Of a stretch of 50,635 bases of DNA, positions 1 to 9,700 are shown piece by piece (the first letter of the stretch is position 1; each line of letters begins with the position of its first letter). Below the pieces are notes generated by a model that was not told the DNA's origin, searched no databases, and was given only the letters and a program-made list of their open reading frames with translations. A program made the translations under genes and the position numbers. The DNA is taken from positions 1 through 50,635 of the forward strand of contig CAJXFW010000004.1 in NCBI GenBank assembly GCA_913053655.1. Direction: 5' to 3'. This DNA comes from an uncultured Thiogranum sp. Its GTDB lineage: Bacteria > Pseudomonadota > Gammaproteobacteria > DSM-19610.

Positions 1-672
1 CAAGGCCTCCAGCTCATCGACTTTGGATGCACCCGCCACACAAGCCGAATGCAGGTAGGGATCGTCACGTATCGAATCCGGTAAATCAACACTGGCGACA
101 ACATCTGATATCGCCAGCCTGCCACCGGATTTCAGTACCCGGTGAGTTTCGCGAAACACTCTCGCCTTGTCGGGCGAGAGATTGATAACACAATTGGAAA
201 TAATCACATCAATACAGCTGTCGGCTACCGGCAGGTTCTCGATTTCCCCAAGCCTGAAGTCCACGTTTCCGAACTGTGCCTTTTCAGCATTACTGCGCGC
301 CTTGCTGACCATGGCAGGTGTCATATCAACACCGATAACGTGTCCGTCCTTACCGACTTCCTGTGCGGCCAGAAATGCATCGAACCCGCCGCCACTGCCC
401 AGATCGAGCACTGTTTCACCAGCCTGCAGGCCGGCGATGGCGCGTGGGTTACCGCAACCCAGCCCCATGTCAGCGCCGTCCGGCACACTCTCCAGATCCT
501 GTTGCGAATAACCCAGGCGTGTGGATAGCAGGCTGTTGATCTGTGCGTCCTCGGACACACCGCAACAGGAACTGGCTTCACCGCAACTACTCCCACTGTT
601 ACTTGCCTGCGCAACTTCTGCATAGGCACTACGGACTGTCTGACGTATTTCATCCTGTTTTGTCTGGCTCAT
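1..672 (-). CDS. arsM: Arsenite methyltransferase (ArsM-like SAM methyltransferase), 3' end cut by window edge
   Basis: Minus-strand reading from ATG at 672: MSQTKQDEIRQTVRSAYAEVAQ...SCGEASSCCG...LGYSQQDLESVPDGADMGLGCGNPRAIAGLQAGETVLDLGSGGGFDAFLAA..., SAM-binding motif and Cys pairs typical of ArsM; adjacent to arsenosugar genes. Confidence 0.9.
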   Translation of the reverse strand, partial: MSQTKQDEIRQTVRSAYAEVAQASNSGSSCGEASSCCGVSEDAQINSLLSTRLGYSQQDLESVPDGADMGLGCGNPRAIAGLQAGETVLDLGSGGGFDAFLAAQEVGKDGHVIGVDMTPAMVSKARSNAEKAQFGNVDFRLGEIENLPVADSCIDVIISNCVINLSPDKARVFRETHRVLKSGGRLAISDVVASVDLPDSIRDDPYLHSACVAGASKVDELEAL

Positions 673-687
673 CGTTCTGTTACTCCA

Positions 688-1392
688 CTAGCCGGTAACG
701 GCAGGCCGGGATACAGCCTGCCAGCGTTTGAGATCTTCCGGGGTATCGAGATCCCATAAGGTATCGAGTTCTGCATATTGCTTGTTCAGCAAGAGCAGTC
801 GTTCACGCGTGTGCTGCATGACCTGGCTGGTACTCCAGCGCATGTCGGTAAATAATTCTTCCTCAGCGCTGCGTGCACCGACCAATACATAGCCGCCATC
901 TTCTGCGGGGCCGAATACGAACTCTGTACCTGCGTGCAGCTCCTGACAGGCCAGGTTCAGGTACTCCCCGGTCATCGCCGGACAGTCTGTACCAATCAAT
1001 ACCACAAAGTCCGCCTGTTCAAGTGCGTCCTGTATCGCCCTGTGCATTCTCAGACCGAGATCCGCGCCCTGCTGGATCTTTATCCTGTCGTCATTCCGGC
1101 GTATGCCGGAATCCAGCGGTTTCAATGAGCTGGATACCGGCTTTCGCCGGTATGACGAATTGATCAGCTCGGCAAACAGAGGGTGCAAAGATTCAGCATA
1201 CAGGGTTACGGGTGCAATTTTTGCCTGTACAGCCATGGATACCGTATCACGCACCAGTTGCTCGTACAGCGTGACCGCAGCTTGGTCGCCTATTCCTGAA
1301 GCCAGCCGGGTCTTTACCCGACCGGCCAGCGGCGCCTTGGCGAACACCAGTATACGACCGGCCGGATACCGGTAAGCAATGGTGTCACCCAT
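688..1392 (-). CDS. TIGR04282-type arsenosugar biosynthesis glycosyltransferase (DUF2064-like), carrying an in-frame repeat insertion
   Basis: ILVFAKAPLAGRVKTRLA...GTDCPAMTGEYLNLA...FVFGPAEDGGYVLVGA; insertion segment SSYRRKPVSSSLKPLDSGIRRNDD. Confidence 0.85.
   Translation of the reverse strand: MGDTIAYRYPAGRILVFAKAPLAGRVKTRLASGIGDQAAVTLYEQLVRDTVSMAVQAKIAPVTLYAESLHPLFAELINSSYRRKPVSSSLKPLDSGIRRNDDRIKIQQGADLGLRMHRAIQDALEQADFVVLIGTDCPAMTGEYLNLACQELHAGTEFVFGPAEDGGYVLVGARSAEEELFTDMRWSTSQVMQHTRERLLLLNKQYAELDTLWDLDTPEDLKRWQAVSRPAVTG
1089..1157. repeat. Palindromic MITE/REP-like element inside CDS 688..1392
   Basis: cgtcattccggcgtatgccggaatccag...ctggataccggctttcgccggtatgacg: two internal palindromes; related to the copies at 1763..1930 and 16843..16887. 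Confidence 0.8.
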
Positions 1393-2218
1393 AACGTGTG
1401 GCCAGGCGTGTTGCCGGGACGCCCAGGAACCAGGCCAGGCGCAGGTACCACATCAATAATATGGTTCGTACAATCCCTCTTTGTTCCCAGCGGCGGCTCG
1501 ATGTCGTAACAGTGTGCGGCACACAGACCGGCCATTGCTCACGCTTCAGGCGTTTACTGAGATCAACATCCTCCATCAGCGGTAAATCTGCATAGCCGCC
1601 AACACGTTCAAACAAAGCACGCGAAACAAATATACACTGGTCCCCTGTGGCAATTCCGGTGATTCGTGAACGCAGGTTCATCAACCGTTCCACGGCACGC
1701 AACAGCATGCTGTCCCCCGACAGACGGACATTAAATCGTCCCCATCCGTGAGTGACCGATTTAAGGAACCTCTGATTAATTCCTTTACCGTCATCCCGGC
1801 ATATATCGTCATCCCGGCGTATATCGTCATCCCGGCGTATATCGTCATCCCGGCGTATGCCGGGATCCACTGTTTGCAACGACCTGGATGCCGGCCTTCG
1901 CCGGCATGACGGATTAATCAGAGTTGCCTTAATAATAAGCTCCTCCGCCCTGTCCGGAATACCACTGTCCGCGTGCACAAACCAGAACATCTGCCCGTCA
2001 GCGGCATCCGCGCCGGCATTCATCTGCCGGGCCCGGCCTGCAGGTACCATCAAGAGCCGGTCTACCAGTTTTTCGGCCAGCACAACTGTTCCATCTTTAC
2101 TGCCACCATCCACCAGGATCACTTCGTGACCGCGCGCGCGTAACGGTTGCAGTTGCTGCAACAGCGCAACAATGCATTCAGCTTCGTCAAGTACCGGGAT
2201 AATGATGGATATCTGCAT
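1385..2218 (-). CDS. TIGR04283-type arsenosugar biosynthesis glycosyltransferase (family 2), with in-frame MITE-like insertion
   Basis: MQISIIIPVLDEAECIVALLQQLQPL...EVILVDGGSKDGTV...FVHADS...GDQCIFVSRALFERVGGYADLPLMEDVDLSKRLK. Confidence 0.87.
   Translation of the reverse strand: MQISIIIPVLDEAECIVALLQQLQPLRARGHEVILVDGGSKDGTVVLAEKLVDRLLMVPAGRARQMNAGADAADGQMFWFVHADSGIPDRAEELIIKATLINPSCRRRPASRSLQTVDPGIRRDDDIRRDDDIRRDDDICRDDGKGINQRFLKSVTHGWGRFNVRLSGDSMLLRAVERLMNLRSRITGIATGDQCIFVSRALFERVGGYADLPLMEDVDLSKRLKREQWPVCVPHTVTTSSRRWEQRGIVRTILLMWYLRLAWFLGVPATRLATRYG
1763..1930. mobile_element. 168-bp MITE-like element with terminal inverted repeats, inserted in frame in a CDS
   Basis: Terminal repeats aaggaacctctgattaat (1763-1780) and attaatcagagttgcctt (1913-1930), imperfect inverted match; internal palindromes shared with 1089..1157. 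Confidence 0.8.
1789..1860. repeat. 18-bp tandem array (4 units) inside the MITE-like element
   Basis: cgtcatcccggcatatat / cgtcatcccggcgtatat / cgtcatcccggcgtatat / cgtcatcccggcgtatgc; translates on minus strand as repeated DDDIRR. Confidence 0.9.
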
Positions 2219-2224
2219 GACTGT

Positions 2225-3187
2225 TCAGTCCAGCGCACCGCCACAACTGCTGCCCTGCCCCGCAGTACAGCCGTAGCAGTGATCGGCAATCGATATGGAA
2301 CAGCCGTCCAGTGACGCAGCCCGTACCTCGCGGATATGTATACGTGGCCGCGCACCCATGTCCAGGGGCAAATCCAGCATCTGGTTAAAATCACAATCGT
2401 ACACATACCCTTGCCAGTCAACACTGATCAGCGATCGGCACATGACGGTATCGAGATTGGCATCCTGGTGGGCCGATTTGAGCAGTTCCATGTAGCTGGC
2501 AAACTGTCCTTTGGATATCAGGGTACTGCCAAAGCGCTGAATCGGCATGTTGGCAAGTACCAGCAGCCGGTTGAACCCAATACCTGCGCGCTCTGCAAGT
2601 TCGCGTTTGTAATCCGACTCGAGCTGTTTCCGGGGCGGAGGTAACACGGCGCCGCCCGGGTTATACATCAGGTTCAATATCAGCCCACTGCCCTGCTGTC
2701 CGTAGCCGAGCGCATTGAGCTTTCTTAACGCTGTAATACTCGACTGGTAGACGCCCTTGCCACGCTGCGATTCGACATTTTCCTTCAGGTAGCACGGCAG
2801 GGATGCGACGATTTCCACCTGATGGCGGGCCAGAAACTCTGCCGTGCCTTCGAAGCCGGGTTCATTGAGAATGGTCAGATTGCAGCGGTCAATGACCGGC
2901 ACATCCAGCCCGCGGGCAGCTTGAACCAGCCGCCGGAAATCCGCATGCAACTCCGGTGCGCCACCGGTAATATCCAGCACCTTTACTCCGGATTCCCTCA
3001 GAAAAGTGACAATGTCACCGATGGTTTCCCGCGACATCTGTTCCGTTCTGGTCGGTCCTGCGTTGACGTGGCAGTGCAGGCAGGACTGGTTGCAACGATA
3101 GCCCAGGTTGACCTGGAGAATTTCCAGCCGCCCGCGCTTCAGGGGCGGGAAATCGGTGTGTTCGAGTAGTGGCAGGGTAGCGTGCAT
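2225..3187 (-). CDS. arsS: Arsenosugar biosynthesis radical SAM protein ArsS
   Basis: LQVNLGYRCNQSCLHCHVNAGPTRTEQMS radical SAM CxxxCxxC; C-terminal CYGCTAGQGSSCGGALD typical of ArsS family. Confidence 0.92.
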   Translation of the reverse strand: MHATLPLLEHTDFPPLKRGRLEILQVNLGYRCNQSCLHCHVNAGPTRTEQMSRETIGDIVTFLRESGVKVLDITGGAPELHADFRRLVQAARGLDVPVIDRCNLTILNEPGFEGTAEFLARHQVEIVASLPCYLKENVESQRGKGVYQSSITALRKLNALGYGQQGSGLILNLMYNPGGAVLPPPRKQLESDYKRELAERAGIGFNRLLVLANMPIQRFGSTLISKGQFASYMELLKSAHQDANLDTVMCRSLISVDWQGYVYDCDFNQMLDLPLDMGARPRIHIREVRAASLDGCSISIADHCYGCTAGQGSSCGGALD

Positions 3188-3208
3188 AGGTTAAATATTC
3201 AGTTGTGC

Positions 3209-4666
3209 TTATGGGATCAAACGATTGATCCATCGTACCAGACGACGGGTTCGGGTGCTAAACAGCTTTGCCCCGTACCAGGTATTCACGGTACGGCGGT
3301 TAATTTGTGCCAGTGTCGGATACGCATGAATGGTCGCGGAAATATCCCCGATACCGGCACCGGTCTTCATGGCCAGAACAATTTCGTGTAGTAGTTCGCC
3401 AGCGTGTGGACCCAGTATGGCAGCACCCAGTATTTTCCCTTTGTGTACCACAAACTTGGTCAGTCCGCAGGTTTCGACTTCGGCGAGGGCGCGGTCAATA
3501 TCCTTGAAGGGAAAGCGCAGTACCGTTGCCTCGATACCTTGCTCCCGGGCCTGTTGCTCGCTGAGCCCGACCCGGGCCAGTTCCGGATCCGTATACGTGA
3601 CCCAGGGAACAACGCTATAGTCGACTTTTTTCGGAAAACGGAACACGGCATTGCTGATTACAATGCCGGCCTGATATTCTGCCATGTGAGTGAAGGGGTA
3701 CGGCCCACACACATCGCCACAGGCATAGATATGTTTTTGCGAGGAGCGCATGCGTTTGTCAACCTTTATGCCCCGGGTATCGAACTGGACTCCGGCTGCC
3801 TCCAGTCCCAGATTCTCAACACAGGGCTGCCGTCCAACCGCCACCAGCACCTGATCGGCTTCCAGCGCAACGCCACCACTGCATTCAACACGTCGGGTAT
3901 CACCCTGCCGTGTAACCCGCTCTGCACTGGTCGAGGTGAGCACATCGATGCCTTCGGCGACCAGCCGTTCCTTGAGTACATCTGCGATTTCCGCATCCTC
4001 CTGCGGTAGTAAATGTGGCAGACGCTCCACCACAGACACTTTACTGCCGAGGCGTGCAAATGCCTGCGCCATTTCCAGCCCGATAGGGCCGCCACCCAGC
4101 ACCAGCAGTCGCCGTGGTAATTTGCGCAGGGAAAACAGGCTTTCATTGGTCAGGTAACCCGCTTCTTCAAGACCGTCTATCGGTGGTACAAAAGGATGTG
4201 AACCCGTTGCGATAAGGAAGCGCCGCCCGTGAATCTGTTGGTCATTGACACGTACCGTATGGGCGCCCGTAAATTCCGCGTGGCCGAAAAGCACTTCGCA
4301 GCCGTAGGCACGAAAACGTTCCGGATCATCGTGTGGCTGGATCTTATCAATGACCGACTGCACGTGATCACTAACCTTGCCAAGGTCCACCTGCGGAGTA
4401 ACGGGTTGCAGGCCGAATTCGCCTGCGCGGCGCATCAGTGATGCGACTTTGGCCACCTGTATCAGGGTTTTGCTCGGCACACAGCCCGTGTGCAGGCAAT
4501 CACCGCCGAGTTTTTCACGCTTTTCTACCAGGGTAACCTTCAGTCCCAGTTGTGATGCGACACTCGCGACAACCAGCCCACCCGCACCGCCACCGATAAT
4601 AACCAGATCACGTTTTCCCATCCGCTGCCCTCCCTTTTTTAATGGCTTGTGAACGCTATCAGGCAT
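3209..4666 (-). CDS. FAD-dependent pyridine nucleotide-disulfide oxidoreductase (mercuric reductase/LPD-like)
   Basis: DLVIIGGGAGGLVVASVASQLG, GGDCLHTGCVPSKTL redox-active Cys pair, YACGDVCG; residues before FAD motif may be non-coding depending on start. Confidence 0.9.
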   Translation of the reverse strand: MPDSVHKPLKKGGQRMGKRDLVIIGGGAGGLVVASVASQLGLKVTLVEKREKLGGDCLHTGCVPSKTLIQVAKVASLMRRAGEFGLQPVTPQVDLGKVSDHVQSVIDKIQPHDDPERFRAYGCEVLFGHAEFTGAHTVRVNDQQIHGRRFLIATGSHPFVPPIDGLEEAGYLTNESLFSLRKLPRRLLVLGGGPIGLEMAQAFARLGSKVSVVERLPHLLPQEDAEIADVLKERLVAEGIDVLTSTSAERVTRQGDTRRVECSGGVALEADQVLVAVGRQPCVENLGLEAAGVQFDTRGIKVDKRMRSSQKHIYACGDVCGPYPFTHMAEYQAGIVISNAVFRFPKKVDYSVVPWVTYTDPELARVGLSEQQAREQGIEATVLRFPFKDIDRALAEVETCGLTKFVVHKGKILGAAILGPHAGELLHEIVLAMKTGAGIGDISATIHAYPTLAQINRRTVNTWYGAKLFSTRTRRLVRWINRLIP

Positions 4667-5627
4667 CCGCCAGCGGGTAGCCGTTTTCGTTCCAGCCGGT
4701 CATACCGTTGGTGACGACATGGACGTCTGCAAAACCTCGCTGCGCCAGCAGTTCTACTGCTTTGACGGAACGTCGATCAGTCCGACACACGGTCACTACC
4801 GGTTTTTCCTGGTAGTCACTAATCTCGTTAATACGCTCCGGCAACTCTTCGAGTGGAAGATTTACCGCACCTGCTATATGTCCCTGCTCGCCGATAAAAT
4901 CCGCAGCCGTGCGTACATCCAGCACCAGAATATCGTTACCGCTTTCAAGCCGCTGTTTCAGTTCCGGAACAGTCAGCGACGGTCCTTTACGTAATCTGCC
5001 TATCAGGCGCGGTAGAAAAGCCACTACTGCGAGCAACGTCAGCGCGAGTAGCGCCTTCTGGATCAACCCTGCACCACCGCCCACTGCCTCCCGGCCGGCA
5101 TAGCCAAGGTAGGTATAGGCAAAAGCCCCCGGCAACATACAAATATAGGTCGCCAGCACGTAATGGCTGAAGCGTATCCGGGTCAGCCCCAGCGCATAGT
5201 TAAGCAGGTTAAAGGGAAACAACGGCACCAGGCGAACAAACGCCACAAAGCGCCAACCTTCGGTTTCCACACCGTTAATGAGTTGTTTGAGACGACCACC
5301 GGTTTTATCAGCCACCCAGTCCGAAGCCAGGTAGCGGGATACCAGAAAGGCCAGAGTCGCACCGACAGTGGCGCCAGTGAGATTATAAAATGTCCCGAGT
5401 ACCGGACCAAACAAGGCACCACCCGCCAGAGTCAGCACCATCCCTGGCAGGAACAGTACCGCACCAACCGCATACACCAACATGAACAGCAGCGGTGCCA
5501 GAACGCCGGCATTCTGAATCCAGTTCTCCACCGCAGCGGCATCGAACTGATCCCGGAAATAGATGGCTACAGCTATCGCGGCCACCAGGACCAGGAATAT
5601 TGTTATGCGAATCCACCTAGCCTTCAT
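4659..5627 (-). CDS. TVP38/TMEM64-family membrane protein fused to a C-terminal rhodanese domain
   Basis: Multiple TM segments with LALTLLA..., central FVAFVRLVPLFPFNLLNYALGLT; C-terminal ILVLDVRTAADFIGEQGHIAGAVNLPLEEL...VVTVCRTDRRS. Confidence 0.88.
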   Translation of the reverse strand: MKARWIRITIFLVLVAAIAVAIYFRDQFDAAAVENWIQNAGVLAPLLFMLVYAVGAVLFLPGMVLTLAGGALFGPVLGTFYNLTGATVGATLAFLVSRYLASDWVADKTGGRLKQLINGVETEGWRFVAFVRLVPLFPFNLLNYALGLTRIRFSHYVLATYICMLPGAFAYTYLGYAGREAVGGGAGLIQKALLALTLLAVVAFLPRLIGRLRKGPSLTVPELKQRLESGNDILVLDVRTAADFIGEQGHIAGAVNLPLEELPERINEISDYQEKPVVTVCRTDRRSVKAVELLAQRGFADVHVVTNGMTGWNENGYPLADA

Positions 5628-6480
5628 TGTTACCGCTCCATTCCCGTCTGTTTATGGCGTAGCTGGATATCTTTCCAATAAAAGGCAATATCAGCATACC
5701 CGGCAACCAGGCCACCAGCTTTGGCTTGTTGTAGGTGTGAATACCGATGGTCATGGCTTCATGCCCCGCGCGCGGTTGATCACGGTAGGTTCCGAACAAG
5801 CGGTCCCACCAGGGCAGGTTAAATCCGAAGTTGCTGTTGGCTTCATCGTCTTCCACCGAGTGGTGAACCCGGTGCATGTCCGGAGTTACTACCAGCCAGC
5901 GCAACATCCTGTCGACAGCTTCTGGAAGGCGTATATTACTATGGTTGAACATAGCGGTCGCATTCAACAGCACTTCAAAAATAACAACAGCAACGACCGG
6001 AGGGCCCAGCACCACAATAGTCGCAAACTTGATCAACATGGAGAGAATAATTTCGAAGGTATGAAAACGCGCGCCGGTGGTAACGTCGATATCGACATCC
6101 GCATGATGTACCCGGTGCAGGCGCCACAGCACCGGCACGGCGTGCACCATGACGTGTTGCAGGTAGATAACAAAATCCATCGCGACAATAGATATCAGGA
6201 TGACAGCCCAGGCAGGTACGTCAAAATAGTTGAACAGGCCCCATCCCTGCCCTGTGGTAAAGGCGGCCATGCCAACCGCGGCAGCCGGGAACAACAGGCG
6301 CACAACAAAACTGTTCAGGAATACCAGTCCAAGATTGTTCAGCCAACGGACCGCTCTTGTCAGCGTCCGGGCGCGGCGTGGCGCAACCATTTCCCACACG
6401 GCCATGACAGCAAACGTTCCAAAAAAGAAACTGAGCCGAATGGTGACTTCGTGCTGCATTACGAATTCGCTGACATTCAT
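5617..6480 (-). CDS. Sterol desaturase / fatty acid hydroxylase superfamily protein
   Basis: Histidine clusters HVMVHAVPVLWRLHRVHHADVDIDVTTGARFH and HRVHHSVEDDEANSNFG. Confidence 0.9.
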   Translation of the reverse strand: MNVSEFVMQHEVTIRLSFFFGTFAVMAVWEMVAPRRARTLTRAVRWLNNLGLVFLNSFVVRLLFPAAAVGMAAFTTGQGWGLFNYFDVPAWAVILISIVAMDFVIYLQHVMVHAVPVLWRLHRVHHADVDIDVTTGARFHTFEIILSMLIKFATIVVLGPPVVAVVIFEVLLNATAMFNHSNIRLPEAVDRMLRWLVVTPDMHRVHHSVEDDEANSNFGFNLPWWDRLFGTYRDQPRAGHEAMTIGIHTYNKPKLVAWLPGMLILPFIGKISSYAINRREWSGNNEG

Positions 6481-6539
6481 GGAAAAACCTCATAACTGAT
6501 GCGGATTACCATGCGCCGAAGCGCTACTGTAATGAGTTT

Positions 6540-6571
6540 ATTGAATATACTATTCAATCGAATAATTGAAT
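6540..6571. promoter_or_regulatory. Candidate operator upstream of the arsenosugar operon: three alternating ATTGAAT/ATTCAAT half-sites
   Basis: attgaata-tac-tattcaat perfect palindrome (6540-6558) overlapping attcaat-cgaata-attgaat (6552-6571). Confidence 0.5.
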
Positions 6572-6737
6572 TAAAGAATAGCGGATATCAAGACGATGTC
6601 AAGCGACAACTTGAAATACTCTTTCCGGCCCGGTTTTGCCCCTTTCGGGAAAACACACAGGCTCCTAAAAGAAGGCGACCCAGCGTGTTTTCCGAAACAC
6701 CCACACCACCCGCGCCGGGCAGTCCGGATTTGCGGAC

Positions 6738-9700
6738 TCAAACAGATGACAGGCGCCTTTCCTTTACCTGTAGTACCAGGCCGTAAATCAGCGGCAGCAC
6801 CAGTAGACTCAGGACTGTGGTGGTCATCATGCCGCCCAGCATGGGAGCGGCGATGCGCTGCATGACATCCGAGCCCGTGCCCGAACCCCACATGATCGGT
6901 AACAGGCCCGCCATGACCGCCGCTGCGGTCATGGCAATGGGTCGCAGGCGCTTGCCGGTAGCAGTCTGTACGGCATCCATGATCATACCGGGCGTCAGTT
7001 GCCCGTCCGTGTTCCTGCGGTGCATGTTCACTTCCTCGTCAATGAAGGTCAGCACCAGAACGCTGATTTCCGCCGCCAGACCCGCCAGCGCGATAAAACC
7101 GACACCGACGGCAACCGACATATTGAAGCCTAGCAGGTATACCAGCCAGAAGCCCCCCACCAGACCGAACGGGATGCTCAGCATGACCACCACAGGGGCC
7201 GTGAGATTGCGGAAGTTGAAATACAACAACAGGAAAATGGCCGCCAGCGTCAAGGGCACAACCAGCTTCAGCCGAGCATTTGCCCGTTCCATATACTCGA
7301 ACTGGCCGGACCAGCCAAGCGTATAGCCTGGCGGTAACTTGACAGCCTTGGTAATGGCCTGTTTGGCCCGCGCCACATAACCGCCGATATCGCTGGTCTT
7401 GGGGTCCACATAGATCCAGGCATTGGGCCGGGCGGCTTCACTCTTGATGCCGGGGGGGCCTCCGGCGAGACGAATGTCCGCCACCTGCCCCAGGGGTATC
7501 TGGGTGCCGGTGGGCGTGTGAATGAGTACACGTTTGAGTGCAGCGAGGTTATTCCGGTAGTCGCGGAGATAACGCAGATTGACCGGATAGCGTTCCAGGC
7601 CCTCGACGGTTTGCGTCACGTTCATGCCACCAACGGCGGATTGAATGACATCTTCGACATCGCCAATGGTCAGACCGTAACGGGCCGCCTCGCGCCGCTT
7701 GATGTGAAAATCCACATAATGACCGCCCACGGCACGATCACCGAACGCGGACAAGGTATCCGGCAGCTTCTTGAGCACAATCTCAATTTCTTCCGTCAGC
7801 CGTTGCAGGGTGGCGAGATCGGGTCCGGATACTTTGATCCCAATCGGGGTCTTGATGCCGGTCGAGAGCATGTCGTTGCGGGTTTTGATGGGGAACGTCC
7901 AGGCATTGGCCAAGCCCGGGAAGTGAATCGCCTTATCCATTTTACCCATGAGCTGCCGGGTGGTCATTGTGGGATCGGGCCACTCTTCCCTGGGTTTCAG
8001 CTGGGCAATAGTTTCTATCATGGAAAGCGGTGCGGGGTCGGTCGAGGTCTCCGCACGACCCACTTTGCCGAACACAGTTTTCACTTCCGGGAAGGTTTTT
8101 AGAATCTTGTCGGTCTGTTGCAGTATTTCCTTGGCCTTGGTGATGGAAACGCCGGGGAAGGAGGTCGGCATGTAAAGAATGTCGCCTTCGTCCAGGGGCG
8201 GCATGAACTCGCTGCCGATTCTTGAAATCGGATAAGCGGCACTTGCCAGCAGGACAAGCACCAGAACCAGTGAAAACCACTTGCCGCGGATGGTCCATCG
8301 GAGTGCGGGTCCGTGCAGTGCGGTCAACAAGCGGTTCACCGGGTTTCTCGACTCGGGCAGGATCTTGCCGCGGATAAAATAGCCCATCAGTACCGGCACC
8401 AGGGTAATAGCCAGGCCCGCCGACGCCGCCATGGCATAGGTGGCGGTAAAGGCAAGCGGCTTGAACAGCCGCCCTTCCTGCGCCTGTAGCGTGAACACCG
8501 CCGCATAGGAAACCGTGATGATCATCAGCGAAAAAAACAGCGCCGGCCCAACCTCTGTCGCGGCGGACCCGATCGCACTCCATCGCTCCCGGGTATCCAG
8601 GGGCGCGCCCTTGGTTTCCGTCTCGTGTTCCAGGTGCTTATGGGCGTTTTCGATCATAACGATGGCGCCGTCCACCATCGCGCCCAGGGTGATGGCGATG
8701 CCGCCCAGGCTCATGATATTGGCCGCCAGCCCCTGCCATTGCATCAGAATAAAGGCGATGATGACGCCGAGCGGCAAGGTAATAATTGCCACCAGCGCCG
8801 AACGCGCGTGCAGTAGAAACAGGACACAAACCAGGGAAATGACGATGAATTCCTCGATCAGTTTGTCCTTGAGATTATCCACCGCCCGCAGGATCAGGTT
8901 GCTGCGGTCATAGGTGGGGACGATCTCCACACCGGCGGGTAGGCCGGCTTTTAATTCATCCAGTTTTGTCCGTATTTTGTCGATGGTTTCCAGGGCATTT
9001 TCCCGGTAGCGCATCACGATCACGCCACCGGCTACCTCGCCCTGGCCATTCAGTTCAGCGAGACCCCGGCGTAACTCCGGTCCGAGATGTACATCGGCTA
9101 CGTCTTTTATATAAATGGCCGTACCCTTTTTATCCACGCCGATTGGAATGTTTTTCAGATCTTCGATGGACTTGATATAGCCCAGTGCGCGCACCATGAA
9201 TTCCGATTCGGCCATCTCGATAAGCCTGCCGCCGACATCGTTGTTGCTGCGCTTGATCGCGTGTTTCACCTTCGACAGAGGAATGTCGTAGAAGGCCAGC
9301 TTGTTGGGGTCGACTTCCACCTGGTATTGTTTGACGAAGCCACCAACAGAGGCCACCTCCGAAACACCGGGTACGGTTTGCAGGGCGTACCTGAGATACC
9401 AGTCCTGGATAGAACGCAATTCGGCCAAGTCATGGGTGCCGGACTTGTCCACCAGTGCGTACTCGTAAACCCAGCCCACGCCGGTGGCGTCCGGACCGAG
9501 CGAGGGCGTCACACCTTGCGGTAGAAATTTAGCGGCGTAGTTCAAGTATTCGAGCACCCGGCTCCGCGCCCAGTACATATCCGTGCCATCTTCAAAAATA
9601 ATATAGACGAAGGAGAAACCAAAAAAGGAATAGCCGCGCACTACTTTGGCCTGCGGTACGGCCAGCATGGAGGTGGTGAGCGGATAGGTGACCTGATCCT

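Noticed and set aside
1789-1860. Possible CRISPR-like array of 18-bp repeats
   Set aside because: Units are directly adjacent with no spacers, lie inside a MITE-like element and a CDS; no cas genes in the window.
5563-6495. 310-aa plus-strand ORF
   Set aside because: Antisense shadow of the sterol desaturase gene (5617..6480), which has clear family motifs; low-complexity composition of the plus ORF.
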